Assembly (NCBI GenBank): GCA_902362455.1
Contig: CABIWJ010000011.1
Location: 1 to 64,000 of the forward strand
DNA from: Eubacteriaceae bacterium
GTDB taxonomy: Bacteria; Bacillota; Clostridia; Lachnospirales; Lachnospiraceae
Reading direction: 5' to 3'
Length of the DNA: 64,000 nucleotides
How positions within the stretch are numbered: the first letter of the stretch is position 1; each line of letters begins with the position of its first letter. Under the pieces are notes generated by a model. That model saw nothing but the letters and a program-made list of their open reading frames with translations, had not been told where the DNA came from and did no database searches. Of this stretch, positions 45,151-54,191 are shown in pieces. The translations under genes and the position numbers were made by a program.

Positions 45151-45750
45151 CTATCTCATTCCTATTACTGATATTTTATGTGATGAAATACCAAATAATG
45201 CCTGTGCAATCTCAGATATTTTCAAAACATTATCAGCATTATTGCCACCCTCTGCGATAACTGCTATTCCCTCTATTTCCGGTGCTTTTTCCTTAGTTAC
45301 ATATGGTATTTTATTACCATCACTCCCCTCTTCATATACAACAACTCTATCCTCCTTGTAACTATTCTTAGCATTTACAATACCCGATGAGTCTGTGCTA
45401 TTTTCATCATTTTTCTCATAAGACACTTCTGTAAGTATAATCTTCTCCTCTGTTGCCTTAAGTGTAATCATAACATTTACTTTTCCTATTCCATTTATTC
45501 TAGAAATAAGATTCTCTAATCTTTTTTCTAGCCTTTCGCAGTAATCATCTCCTGATATTTCTATATTTTGCGAGCCTGCTCTCTTCATGATTTCAGTCTG
45601 TTTTGAACTCTTAATCTTCTTATCAGGTGATGGAAACATTACTAATACAACACCACATATTGCTATTATAAGTAACTTTTCCATTCCAATATTCTTAATA
45701 ATGTTATTAATATTAATCAACTTAATTAACGGCTTTTTTTTCTCCTCCAA
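45151..45750 (-). CDS. spoIIIAG: Stage III sporulation protein AG
   Basis: A protein of about 199 residues with one membrane segment (LLIIAICGVVLVMF) and a periplasm-like ring domain containing CERLEKRLENLISRINGIGKVNVMITL, typical of SpoIIIAG. The start is probably TTG at 45750, eight bases after a G6 run. Another TTG at 45774 is possible and a good ATG is absent. GGAGGAG falls inside the first codons. It builds the large ring of the feeding tube. Confidence 0.92.
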   Translation of the reverse strand: MEEKKKPLIKLININNIIKNIGMEKLLIIAICGVVLVMFPSPDKKIKSSKQTEIMKRAGSQNIEISGDDYCERLEKRLENLISRINGIGKVNVMITLKATEEKIILTEVSYEKNDENSTDSSGIVNAKNSYKEDRVVVYEEGSDGNKIPYVTKEKAPEIEGIAVIAEGGNNADNVLKISEIAQALFGISSHKISVIGMR

Positions 45751-45806
45751 TTTATTTTCCCCCCATCTGTACAACTTTAAATTCTAATATTCTATAATAT
45801 TAATTT

Positions 45807-46319
45807 TTAGTACTTAATTTCAATAACCTCTTTATCTATGTTATATTTTTCTAAAATAATGTCATCTATGTAAATTGTTGTAGCTTCCCTAAGGTTCTTG
45901 TCATAATTCATATCTTCAAATTCAATAAGAAGTTTCTTGACGCCCAGCCTGTTATCATCATCTACTATAAGACTAATATCAACGTCACTTACCTTGAATC
46001 CTTTTTTCGTTAAAAATGTCACAATATCTTCACTTACTTCTCTTTCATAATCTGAAATTGTAATATCAGCAATCTTCTTATTAAGATTTCTGAGTGATTT
46101 ATCTAATTCTACAACCTGATTTTTCTCATATTCTTTAATAAATGCATTATAAAGTTCATTACCGTCATTGTATCTGAATATGGGTTTCATAACAATTATA
46201 ATAATTATTATTCCCGATATCAGTTTTAGATACCTTTTATAGTTGTCTCCTGGTATAATACAGGAAACAATATTAATAAATATAGTAAATACAGCTATTT
46301 CCCTTATTACATCCTTAAT
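45807..46319 (-). CDS. spoIIIAF: Stage III sporulation protein AF, apparently with an ATT start
   Basis: Starting at the first ATG (46190) gives only the 127-residue soluble part. Forty-three further codons upstream are open and encode two hydrophobic segments (REIAVFTIFINIVSCIIPG and YLKLISGIIIIIIV), just what SpoIIIAF has at its N-terminus. This extension begins at an ATT codon (46319) placed seven bases after AAGGAGG, and no ATG, GTG or TTG lies in frame there. The full protein would be 170 residues. I infer ATT initiation; a sequencing error or a different rare start remains possible. Confidence 0.85.
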   Translation of the reverse strand: MKDVIREIAVFTIFINIVSCIIPGDNYKRYLKLISGIIIIIIVMKPIFRYNDGNELYNAFIKEYEKNQVVELDKSLRNLNKKIADITISDYEREVSEDIVTFLTKKGFKVSDVDISLIVDDDNRLGVKKLLIEFEDMNYDKNLREATTIYIDDIILEKYNIDKEVIEIKY

Positions 46320-46331
46320 AAAAACACCTCC

Positions 46332-47459
46332 TTAATTTCCCATACAGACGATTGCAATAGTTATAACAAACATAAGACTGACCGAAAATACAATTCTTAG
46401 CATAAGTATTGCTCCCTCTGAAATTCCCTCCATACACTTTATAATTCTGTCATCTGATACCGGCTGTAGAAATGCATTTGTGAACTGATATGAGAATACG
46501 AAAATCACAATTTTAACAATCGGTATAAGGACAATCATCATAAGGACAATTAATCCGGCACCACCTATAGCACTTTTTAATATATTTCCCGTACCATATA
46601 TCAGACTTGCAATATTTCCTGCCGAATTGCCCATCCCCGATACAATTCCAAGAACATTTGTAACCGTTGTATTTCTAATGCCATCACTAACCGGAGAAAA
46701 CATCTGCCTTATAACATTGATAGCCATAACAACACTTAACATTGCCTTTACCGAAAATGAAGTTATATTTTTAATCAAAGTACACGCCTTCGATAGGTAA
46801 TCTTCTGAATGTAGATTACTGACTATACTTAGAACTACATATATATCAATTATTGGCAGCAATAACTTAAGGCAGCATATATCAATTATCGTAATTACTA
46901 CTAATGCCATCTGATAATATGAAGCAGCATAGACCTGTCCGTCACTAACACCCACACTTACCATATATACCGGAATCAATGCTTTCATAAATTCTGTCAT
47001 TCTCTTAATTGTCATATATGCAAGTGCTGACAATGCAGTAAATGACGTGATTACCAGCGAAATAATAACCATATAACAGACTATGAAACCTGTGTCCGAT
47101 ACCTGGCTATTCTTCAAAACTTTCATGAAATTCGTAAGAATTGCCGCTAAAATTGATATATACAAAATCTTCTTTAACACTCTGAAATTATTTATTATCT
47201 CATCAAACAGAACATCTTTAACATACGTCCATATCTCTTTTAGTCCTCCATTCGCATCACCCAGCATAAAATCATTTGCAATCTCCTTAAAATTAATGTC
47301 TTCCAAATCCTCATCATTGTTAATAAACTCCTCAATATCATCAAAGTCAAATTCATTCATAACATCCATACTCCCGGCAAAAACTTTTTGATTATCAATA
47401 ATCAAAATGAAAGTTGTCAGCAGAATAAATGCAAATGTTCTTCTTATCAATTCTTTCAC
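46332..47459 (-). CDS. spoIIIAE: Stage III sporulation protein AE
   Basis: A 375-residue polytopic membrane protein, with a signal-like N-terminus (LIRRTFAFILLTTFILII), an acidic region (about 35-75) and about seven membrane segments. Characteristic SpoIIIAE stretches include VSDTGFIVCYMVIISLVITSF and LGIVSGMGNSAGNIASLIYG. It overlaps spoIIIAD by four bases, and its stop codon runs directly into the spoIIIAF ribosome-binding site, so AD, AE and AF are translationally coupled. Confidence 0.94.
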   Translation of the reverse strand: MKELIRRTFAFILLTTFILIIDNQKVFAGSMDVMNEFDFDDIEEFINNDEDLEDINFKEIANDFMLGDANGGLKEIWTYVKDVLFDEIINNFRVLKKILYISILAAILTNFMKVLKNSQVSDTGFIVCYMVIISLVITSFTALSALAYMTIKRMTEFMKALIPVYMVSVGVSDGQVYAASYYQMALVVITIIDICCLKLLLPIIDIYVVLSIVSNLHSEDYLSKACTLIKNITSFSVKAMLSVVMAINVIRQMFSPVSDGIRNTTVTNVLGIVSGMGNSAGNIASLIYGTGNILKSAIGGAGLIVLMMIVLIPIVKIVIFVFSYQFTNAFLQPVSDDRIIKCMEGISEGAILMLRIVFSVSLMFVITIAIVCMGN

Positions 47460-47839
47460 ACCAATCCTCCAATCAAATCTATAAGATTAAGAAAGACTGG
47501 CAGGCTTACCACCAAAATCGATAATTTACCAAAAATCTGTATCTGGTTTGCAACCGTGCCAAAACCTGAATCTTTACATATATCCGAAGAAAATTCACAT
47601 ATGAATGCTATTCCTGCAATCTTTAATAAGACCTCAGTATATTGTGCTGATATTTCAAGCCTGTCTCTTATTATGTCAATCGACTTAAATATCTGTCCTA
47701 ATTTTGAAATGCCAAAAGAAAATACTAATATAGAAGCAATCAGCATTATGAAAACCGCATATTCTTTTTTGACTTCTTTAAACTGAAGTGCGATCAACAT
47801 ACCAGTTATACCTACCATTGCTACCTGAATTGTACTCAT
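47456..47839 (-). CDS. spoIIIAD: Stage III sporulation protein AD
   Basis: A 127-residue membrane protein with about four hydrophobic segments, matching SpoIIIAD in length and in the segment TEVLLKIAGIAFICEFSSDICKDSGFGTVANQIQI. It begins at ATG with GGAG upstream and overlaps spoIIIAE. Confidence 0.93.
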   Translation of the reverse strand: MSTIQVAMVGITGMLIALQFKEVKKEYAVFIMLIASILVFSFGISKLGQIFKSIDIIRDRLEISAQYTEVLLKIAGIAFICEFSSDICKDSGFGTVANQIQIFGKLSILVVSLPVFLNLIDLIGGLV

Positions 47840-47882
47840 TTATCACTCCACCTTTATTCTATCTTTATTTTATAACGGACTC

Positions 47883-48077
47883 CTATAAAGAAAATAATGA
47901 TTTAATAGTTTCAAACAACTCGTATATATATGGCACAATCCAATATAGAACTAATATAAGTCCCGCAAGACTTGTTAAAAATGCGTGTTCCTCTCTTCCA
48001 CTATGCTTTAATATCTGACTTATAACTGAAACTAATATACCAACTGCCGCTATCTTAAATATAATATTTACATCCAT
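47883..48077 (-). CDS. spoIIIAC: Stage III sporulation protein AC
   Basis: A 64-residue protein with two membrane segments, typical of SpoIIIAC (IIFKIAAVGILVSVISQILKHSGREEH, then LAGLILVLYWIVPYIYELF). The ATG at 48077 is chosen because GAGGAG lies just before it; an ATG at 48089 overlaps that site. Confidence 0.93.
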   Translation of the reverse strand: MDVNIIFKIAAVGILVSVISQILKHSGREEHAFLTSLAGLILVLYWIVPYIYELFETIKSLFSL

Positions 48078-48094
48078 ATTACTCCTCATTTCAT

Positions 48095-48613
48095 TTACAC
48101 TATGATTAAGACAACTAAAATACCACCCATAATTCCAAGTGTTCTATATAATTTACAATTATCTCTACATCTTTTATTATTATCTTCTATGTCGGTATCT
48201 AACTGTTCTATCATAAGATTAAAATATGATATCTGCATTTCCTTATCCAGAAATCCAAGTGTATTGCCCAAATCCTTTAATTTTTCTATATGTTTCTTAC
48301 TAAGCATGAGTTTACTAAGTTCTTTATCTACTCCCTCATTCCATATATCGGCAACCGTTTTACCCTGATATTTATCTAGATTATCAGCTACATAGAGCAG
48401 GAATTTTTCAAACACCTTGTCAGATTTTTTTAAAATATTTCTAAGTGCCTGTGGCATAACTGTATTATTGTATCTTATTTCTCCACGTAGAATAATGAGT
48501 AACTCTTTTAATTTTTTAAGCTGGACATTCTGAAGTATCAGATTCTCACTTGCTTTAAAACCAATTCCTGTTCCGGATATAATCACTAAAACCGCTCCAA
48601 TAAATTTAAACAT
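48095..48613 (-). CDS. spoIIIAB: Stage III sporulation protein AB
   Basis: A 172-residue protein resembling type II secretion GspF-like factors: an N-terminal membrane segment (VLVIISGTGIGF), LKELLIILRGEIRYNNTVMPQAL in the cytoplasmic part, and a C-terminal membrane segment (GIMGGILVVLIIV). The ATG at 48613 is seven bases after GGAGG and gives the family N-terminus; earlier ATGs at 48619 and 48634 are less well placed. Confidence 0.92.
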   Translation of the reverse strand: MFKFIGAVLVIISGTGIGFKASENLILQNVQLKKLKELLIILRGEIRYNNTVMPQALRNILKKSDKVFEKFLLYVADNLDKYQGKTVADIWNEGVDKELSKLMLSKKHIEKLKDLGNTLGFLDKEMQISYFNLMIEQLDTDIEDNNKRCRDNCKLYRTLGIMGGILVVLIIV

Positions 48614-48637
48614 TTCCATTCCTCCATCTCTCAATTT

Positions 48638-49570
48638 CTACAAATCATTCTCTACTAATTTATATCTTTCTGCTTTATTACATTTATTAATAAATATATA
48701 TTTCTGGAATATTTTTTCCTTAATCATATCTCCAAGAACAGGTTTACTTCTTACATCTTCTAAATCATCACCATGGACTGTACATATGAATCTGCAGCCA
48801 CAATTTATCCCCTGCCTTATTGCCTTAATATCTTCTTTAGAACCTATCTCATCAACCGCAATAACCTTAGGCGACATCGTTCTTATAAGCATCATTATTC
48901 CTGCCACCTTTGGTATTCCATCAATTACATCAGTTCTTATTCCTACATCATTCTGTGGTATTCCAAGATAACAGGCCGCTATCTCGCTTCTTTCATCAGC
49001 AATTCCAATATTTAATCCTCTGTAATAACCATTATAACCATTACTTATATTTCTTACCATGTCTCTTAATAATGTGGTCTTGCCCCGGCCAGGCGGTGAA
49101 ATTATTAATGTATTATAGATACTATCTCTATCTTTATAGATTTTTGGAATTAATCTGTCAGAACAGCCAATCATTTCATGAGCAATTCTTATATTAATAA
49201 ACGAAATATAACGTAATGTTTTTACTCTATTATTTTCAATTATTGCCTTGCCACAGATTCCAATACGATGTCCGCCTGCAACTGTTATGTAACCTTGTTT
49301 TATTTCCTCTTCATACGCATAAATTGAATAATTACTAATATATTCCATCGTCTCCCTGATTTCATTAACTGTAACTATATAAGCATTTTCATAAGTCAAC
49401 GTAATCTCTCCGTCAGGATTAACAAATCTCTCCATATTATCAATAATAACCATTAGTGGTTGTCCTGCCCTGAGTCTTATTTCATTAATTCTGTCTGCCT
49501 TATTTATTACATTACATAATATTTTCCGTAAATTAATTGAAAATATTCTTTCTATCCCTGTGACACTCAA
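48638..49570 (-). CDS. spoIIIAA: Stage III sporulation protein AA (secretion ATPase)
   Basis: An ATPase of about 310 residues that powers the SpoIIIA-SpoIIQ feeding-tube complex. The Walker A motif ISPPGRGKTTLLRDM (about 160) is clear. GIADERSEIAACYLG and KVIAVDEIGSKEDIKAI give the further catalytic motifs. The start is probably TTG at 49570, nine bases after GGAGG, rather than the GTG at 49579 that abuts it. It is the first gene of spoIIIAA-AH. An 18-bp AT palindrome (ATATATGTATACATATAT) lies near 49610-49627. No convincing sigma-E promoter was found. Confidence 0.93.
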   Translation of the reverse strand: MSVTGIERIFSINLRKILCNVINKADRINEIRLRAGQPLMVIIDNMERFVNPDGEITLTYENAYIVTVNEIRETMEYISNYSIYAYEEEIKQGYITVAGGHRIGICGKAIIENNRVKTLRYISFINIRIAHEMIGCSDRLIPKIYKDRDSIYNTLIISPPGRGKTTLLRDMVRNISNGYNGYYRGLNIGIADERSEIAACYLGIPQNDVGIRTDVIDGIPKVAGIMMLIRTMSPKVIAVDEIGSKEDIKAIRQGINCGCRFICTVHGDDLEDVRSKPVLGDMIKEKIFQKYIFINKCNKAERYKLVENDL

Positions 49571-49639
49571 ACCTTTCACTCCTCCATCTGAACCTTTGTC
49601 CTTTTCATAATATATGTATACATATATGCTTTAATTACA

Positions 49640-49720
49640 CAAAAAAAGAAAAACCCTGAATATTCATATGACAACATCTGTTAATCAAACAATGTCAAAT
49701 GTCTTAATCTGGGTTTTTCT
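49640..49720 (-). terminator. Terminator of the TrpX-type ABC operon
   Basis: AGAAAAACCC (49647-49656) and GGGTTTTTCT (49711-49720) form a perfect 10-bp stem around a 54-base loop. In the minus-strand RNA a U7 run follows, just after the ATPase gene. The large loop makes it unusual but still plausible. Confidence 0.65.
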
Positions 49721-49778
49721 ATATTAAAATCACATATTTTCTCAAATGTATAAGAGCATCAAAAGTCCCTAAAAGTTT

Positions 49779-50576
49779 CTAATCAGCTAACATCATTCTG
49801 TCATTTGCGAATTCTCCACCGCTGACATCTTCGAATTTCTTAAGCAAATCAGACACATGAAGATTCTTCTTTTCATCTCCGGCAACATCATAGATTATTT
49901 TACCCTCATGCATCATAATAAGTCTGTTACCCATTTTGATTGCATCTTTCATATTATGTGTAACCATCATTGCTGTAAGATTTTTAGCCGTTACTATTTC
50001 TTCTGTTAATTCTAATACCTTTTTTGCTGTCTTTGGATCAAGTGCAGCTGTATGCTCATCTAAAAGTAATATTTTTGGTTCCTGCAAAGTAGCCATTAAA
50101 AGTGTAAGAGCCTGTCTCTGTCCACCGGATAACAAGCCAACTTTAGATGTCATTCTGTCTTCAAGTCCAAGTCCTAAAGTCTTTAACTGTTCATGGAATA
50201 ATTCTTTTTCTTTCTTAGTAATTCCCCATGAAAGTCCTCTTTTCTTACCACGTCTATAAGCAAGTGCCATATTTTCTTCTATCTCCATTCCAGCTGCAGT
50301 ACCTTTCATAGGATCCTGGAATACTCGTCCTAAATATTTAGCTCTGGCATATTCTGGTTTTGTAGATATATTATCACCATCAAGGATTATTGTACCTGAA
50401 TCAATAGGATATACACCTGCTATCATATTAAGTGTAGTAGATTTTCCAGCTCCATTTCCACCTATTATAGTAACAAAATCGCCTTTATTAAGCTGAAGAT
50501 TAACGCCACATAATGCTTTCTTTTCATTAACCGTTCCACGATTAAATGTTTTTCTTACATTTTTTAATTCTAACAT
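49779..50576 (-). CDS. ABC transporter ATP-binding protein (TrpX-type system)
   Basis: A 265-residue ATPase. Walker A is GGNGAGKSTTLN (about 39-50), the signature is LSGGQRQALTLLM, and Walker B is ILLLDEHTAALDPKTA. It is closest in layout to the ATPase at 62993-63766, sharing the unusual DEHTAALDPKTA. It overlaps the permease stop by a TAATG junction. It energises uptake of the ligand bound by the lipoprotein at 51556-52527. Confidence 0.93.
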   Translation of the reverse strand: MLELKNVRKTFNRGTVNEKKALCGVNLQLNKGDFVTIIGGNGAGKSTTLNMIAGVYPIDSGTIILDGDNISTKPEYARAKYLGRVFQDPMKGTAAGMEIEENMALAYRRGKKRGLSWGITKKEKELFHEQLKTLGLGLEDRMTSKVGLLSGGQRQALTLLMATLQEPKILLLDEHTAALDPKTAKKVLELTEEIVTAKNLTAMMVTHNMKDAIKMGNRLIMMHEGKIIYDVAGDEKKNLHVSDLLKKFEDVSGGEFANDRMMLAD

Positions 50577-51523
50577 TATTTCGAAGCCTCCTCTTCATCC
50601 TCAAAGCCAGGGTTGTACTGACTTCTTATTTTAATCTTTTCTACCACAATAGGAACCGATAAAGCAATTGCAATTATAACAGCTGAAATCAGTTTCATGT
50701 AGTTCGCATCAAGATTCAACTCAAGAACTATAGCTCTGATTACAAAATACACTGCTGAACCTACTACTACCGAACATAACTTTCCGCCGAAAGATTTAAG
50801 CCAGCCAAGTAATACTTCACCGATAACGATTGCTGCAAGACCTATAACGATTGCACCTGTACCCATATTTATATCACCATATTTCTGGCTCTGTGCAACC
50901 ATACCACCTGCAAGTCCAACAAGACCATTGCTAATCATAAGTGATAATAATTTAGTAAATTTAACATTGACACCTAATGCTCTAATCATATCTTCATTAT
51001 TGCCTGTAGCACGTATTGCACTTCCAAGCTCTGTTCCAAAGAACCAATATAAGAAAATAATTAACACAATTACAATCACTAATCCGACAATTAATGTTGC
51101 TGTCGACTGGTCTATACCAAATTTCTCAGAAACAAGAAGAAAAATTGATTTAATCTTTTTCTTATCTGCTGTTTTCATAAGTGGTGTATTAGCTCTGCCC
51201 ATTATCTTTAAGTTAATAGGCCATATACTAATCTGTGTAAGTATTCCTGCAAGAATGGCAGGTATCTCAAATACCGTATGCAATATACCTGTAACGGCTC
51301 CTGCTAAAAGTCCTGCAAGAAAGCCAATAAATAATGCAAGTACAGGATTCATACCATTGTACATAAGTGCCGCACATGTACAACCACCAAGAGAAAAACT
51401 TCCATCTACTGTTAAATCTGCTATATCTAATATTTTAAATGTTATGTATACACCAAGTACCATTACTGCCCATAGAATACCCTGGGAAATGGCATCTGGC
51501 ATTGCACCTGCAAAGAAACTCAT
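50576..51523 (-). CDS. ABC transporter permease (TrpX-type system)
   Basis: A 315-residue membrane protein of the branched-chain amino acid (LivH-like) permease fold, with about nine hydrophobic segments. Conserved stretches include ILDIADLTVDGSFSLGGCTCAALM and ALGVNVKFTKLLSLMISNGLVGLAGGM. An EEEEASK-like acidic tail ends it. GGAGG precedes the start. It works with the adjacent ATPase and binding lipoprotein. Confidence 0.93.
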   Translation of the reverse strand: MSFFAGAMPDAISQGILWAVMVLGVYITFKILDIADLTVDGSFSLGGCTCAALMYNGMNPVLALFIGFLAGLLAGAVTGILHTVFEIPAILAGILTQISIWPINLKIMGRANTPLMKTADKKKIKSIFLLVSEKFGIDQSTATLIVGLVIVIVLIIFLYWFFGTELGSAIRATGNNEDMIRALGVNVKFTKLLSLMISNGLVGLAGGMVAQSQKYGDINMGTGAIVIGLAAIVIGEVLLGWLKSFGGKLCSVVVGSAVYFVIRAIVLELNLDANYMKLISAVIIAIALSVPIVVEKIKIRSQYNPGFEDEEEASK

Positions 51524-51555
51524 TTGTATTTTTCCTCCAAATTTTATTAGCTATA

Positions 51556-52527
51556 TTATTTTCCAATATCTAAGCCTGAAACATCAATTCCTAATTCCTT
51601 AGCTATCTCTTCATTAACCTGTAATTCACATTTAGCTGCATCAAGATATTCTATCGGCATATCTTCAGGTGATGCTTCCCCTTTAAGAATCTTAGCTGCC
51701 ATCTTAGCTGTCTTCTTACCTAAGTTATAATAATCAATACCATATGTTGCAAGACCACCATTATCAACCATACCTGATTCACCAACAATACATGGAATCT
51801 TATTCTCTGTAGCAACCATTGAAACTGTTGACATACCAGCTGCAATCATATTATCTGTCGGAATATAGATAGCATCTACTTTTCCTACCATTGATTCTAC
51901 GACTGTCTGAATCTCATTTGAGTTAGATACTGTATATACTTTATATGTCATACTATTTGCTTCGATTTCTTTCTTAGCAATTTCAGCCTGGAATAAGGAG
52001 TTATCTTCTGCTGAATTGTAGAGGATACCTACTGTCTTACAATCAGGAATTAACTGTTTTAATAATGAAATCTGTTCTTTAATAGGCGTTAAATCTGATG
52101 TGCCTGTAACATTTGTGCCCGGTTTATCGTTAGAATCTACAAGTCCAGCTTCAGCAGGATCTGTAACTGCTGTAATGCAGATAGGAATATCTTCTGTCTT
52201 ACCTGCTATTGCCTGTGCTGCAGGAGTTGCGATTGCTAAAACCAAATCTTTTTTATCATTTACGAATTTTGATGCTATTGTATCACAAGCTGACTGATCA
52301 CCCTGTGCATTCTGCTGATCTATTTTAGCATCAATACCTTCTTCTTTAAGCCCGTCACAGAAACCCTTGTTAGCTGCGTCTAATGCAACATGCTCTGTTA
52401 ACTGTATAACCCCAACGTTATACTTTCCTTTTCCTGATCCCGAATCACTTGATGAACCGCAGCCTGCAAGCATACCTGCTACCATGGCTGATGTCATTGT
52501 CATAGCTATAATTTTCTTTAATTTCAT
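51556..52527 (-). CDS. ABC transporter substrate-binding lipoprotein (ABC_sub_bind / TrpX family)
   Basis: A 323-residue lipoprotein. The signal peptide ends in a lipobox LAGC (Cys23), followed by a Ser/Gly linker. The mature part matches the ABC_sub_bind family: GKYNVGVIQLTEHVALDAANKGF, TSDLTPIKEQISLLKQLIP and KTVGILYNSAEDNS. In streptococci such systems carry aromatic amino acids; the ligand here is unknown. AGAGG lies before the ATG. The leader holds repeated AACGCGTT-like blocks (52566-52594). Confidence 0.92.
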   Translation of the reverse strand: MKLKKIIAMTMTSAMVAGMLAGCGSSSDSGSGKGKYNVGVIQLTEHVALDAANKGFCDGLKEEGIDAKIDQQNAQGDQSACDTIASKFVNDKKDLVLAIATPAAQAIAGKTEDIPICITAVTDPAEAGLVDSNDKPGTNVTGTSDLTPIKEQISLLKQLIPDCKTVGILYNSAEDNSLFQAEIAKKEIEANSMTYKVYTVSNSNEIQTVVESMVGKVDAIYIPTDNMIAAGMSTVSMVATENKIPCIVGESGMVDNGGLATYGIDYYNLGKKTAKMAAKILKGEASPEDMPIEYLDAAKCELQVNEEIAKELGIDVSGLDIGK

Positions 52528-52565
52528 ATTTTACCTCTTTCTTTTAACGCTTATAATATTTTCGA

Positions 52566-52594
52566 TTACGAACGCGTTGTATTCGTAACACGTT
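52566..52594. promoter_or_regulatory. Operator-like repeats in the ABC operon leader
   Basis: TTACGAA (52566-52572) and TTCGTAA (52582-52588) form a 7-base inverted repeat. AACGCGTT (52571-52578) recurs as AACACGTT (52587-52594), 16 bases apart. The block lies about 40 bases before the gene and downstream of the promoter, a place suited to repressor binding. Confidence 0.45.
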
Positions 52595-52625
52595 AATGTA
52601 TAAAAGTATCATAAAACACCTTATA

Positions 52626-52654
52626 ATTTTACAATGCTTTGTGCAAATAGTCAA
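52626..52654 (-). promoter_or_regulatory. Promoter of the TrpX-type ABC operon
   Basis: On the minus strand TTGACT (52649-52654), 17 bp, TAAAAT (52626-52631), giving a leader of about 90 bases. No T-box landmarks were seen in it. Confidence 0.68.
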
Positions 52655-52727
52655 TATTTAAAAGGCATAGAGATTATTAACTTAGGAACTTAACACCTAA
52701 GATAAAACTTATCTTCTCAAAACGAAC

Positions 52728-54191
52728 TTATTCTGATGTATTTTTAGGCATAATTATACAATCATCATCAATCGTACAATCAGGCGACAACTCTCTAAGA
52801 TAGTCTAATACATCTGTCTTATTCTTCTCATCTTCTAAATACAATGTCTTATAATTACTCTGCATACAAGGAACGTATGTCATTGACTTTAAACCGCTAA
52901 TATCAATTTTCAAATTAATCATTCCATTATATTTCGTCTCACCATTAAACCAGAAATCACCAAGACTATATACAACTGGCTTACCATCTATATATTCCAT
53001 TCCCTGAAGAACATGAGGGTGTCCTCCTATTATGGCATCTACTCCCGAAGCAATCATCTTCTGTGCAATCTCATGCTGGTATGCTTCGAAGTATTTACTG
53101 TCCTCCGTTCCCCAATGTATGTATGCTATAAGATAATCACATTGTTTGTCTGCACTTGCAATTACTTCATTTAATCTTGTATCATCATACATAAGAAAAA
53201 TACCTGCTGAATCTTCTTTAGCTCCCGGTGTATATCTTACCTTTTCTGCACGACTTGCTGATACGAACCCAATCTTAATACCATTTACCACGTAATATAC
53301 TACTTTCTCGGCTTCATTCGAATTTCTTCCACCTCCAACTGTTGTTATTCCTGCATTTCTAATTATATCAATTGTATCTTCAAATGCTTCATGTCCGAAA
53401 TCGTATACATGATTATTAGCAAGTGATACTATATCAGCTCCCAATTCATTAAGGATTTTAACTCTTTCAGGTTTCGCCCTGAATGTGTACATTTTCCCAG
53501 GTATTGCACTTCCCCTGTCACTTATGGAGAACTCATTATTAAGCATAAATATATCCGCCTCGTTACATTGTTCTATTATCTTCTCACTTATGCAATCCTT
53601 TAGTCCTGAAGTGGTATCATAATAATCTAATACAAAACCATCTTCCGCAAGGCATATATCTCCTGCAAATAACAGACTGACTTCATCCGTCTTTTTTGCA
53701 TCCTTATGTATATCTTCTTTATCTTCAAGAAATTCATCACATAAAACAAACAGGGATTTCCCTGTCTGAATATAAAAATCCCTGTTTATATTGTTACCAC
53801 TTAAACCCAGTTCACTTACAACCTTTAAACTGTACTGTTTAGTAAACCATTCCACGAAATCTTTTGTTGATTTATCCGATTGTTTTATTTCCAGATATTG
53901 TTTTACTATATCTAACTTATCTATAAGTTTATTTTTTGAATTATCTAATGTTGTTACTTTAAAATCATTTGCATCTTCCTTACCATCCTTAGATATTTCT
54001 ATATTATTTTCAGTACTGTCTCCAGATGATTCATCAGCATTTTCTTTTATTGCATTCTCATCATTTGATGTAATACAATAAGTATTAACCTGGATACTTA
54101 TTGTATTGAGTTTATCATTAAATATACCTAATATTGAAATAAGAAAAATAACTATTATAGATACAATACTAATTGCTTTCCTGTTGTTCAT
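52728..54191 (-). CDS. CapA family protein
   Basis: A 487-residue protein with one N-terminal membrane segment (about 7-24), a Ser/Asp/Asn-rich linker and a C-terminal calcineurin-like domain of the CapA/PGA_cap type (about 170-470). The metal-site motifs are LLFAGDICLAEDG, MLNNEFSISDRG, SLANNHVYDFG, IAYIHWGTED and IIGGHPHVLQG. CapA proteins take part in polyglutamate capsule attachment in bacilli, but many homologues have unknown roles. Its start overlaps the end of the upstream GGDEF gene by 23 bases and has its own GGGAGG, so the two genes are coupled. Confidence 0.9.
   Translation of the reverse strand: MNNRKAISIVSIIVIFLISILGIFNDKLNTISIQVNTYCITSNDENAIKENADESSGDSTENNIEISKDGKEDANDFKVTTLDNSKNKLIDKLDIVKQYLEIKQSDKSTKDFVEWFTKQYSLKVVSELGLSGNNINRDFYIQTGKSLFVLCDEFLEDKEDIHKDAKKTDEVSLLFAGDICLAEDGFVLDYYDTTSGLKDCISEKIIEQCNEADIFMLNNEFSISDRGSAIPGKMYTFRAKPERVKILNELGADIVSLANNHVYDFGHEAFEDTIDIIRNAGITTVGGGRNSNEAEKVVYYVVNGIKIGFVSASRAEKVRYTPGAKEDSAGIFLMYDDTRLNEVIASADKQCDYLIAYIHWGTEDSKYFEAYQHEIAQKMIASGVDAIIGGHPHVLQGMEYIDGKPVVYSLGDFWFNGETKYNGMINLKIDISGLKSMTYVPCMQSNYKTLYLEDEKNKTDVLDYLRELSPDCTIDDDCIIMPKNTSE

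Noticed and set aside
49600..49640. Sigma-E promoter for spoIIIA
   Set aside because: CATATATT-like boxes occur in AT-rich palindromic DNA, but no -35 at the right spacing was convincing.
52528..52654. T-box leader before the TrpX-type ABC operon
   Set aside because: No AG-bulge, T-box sequence or leader terminator was found in the roughly 90-base leader.
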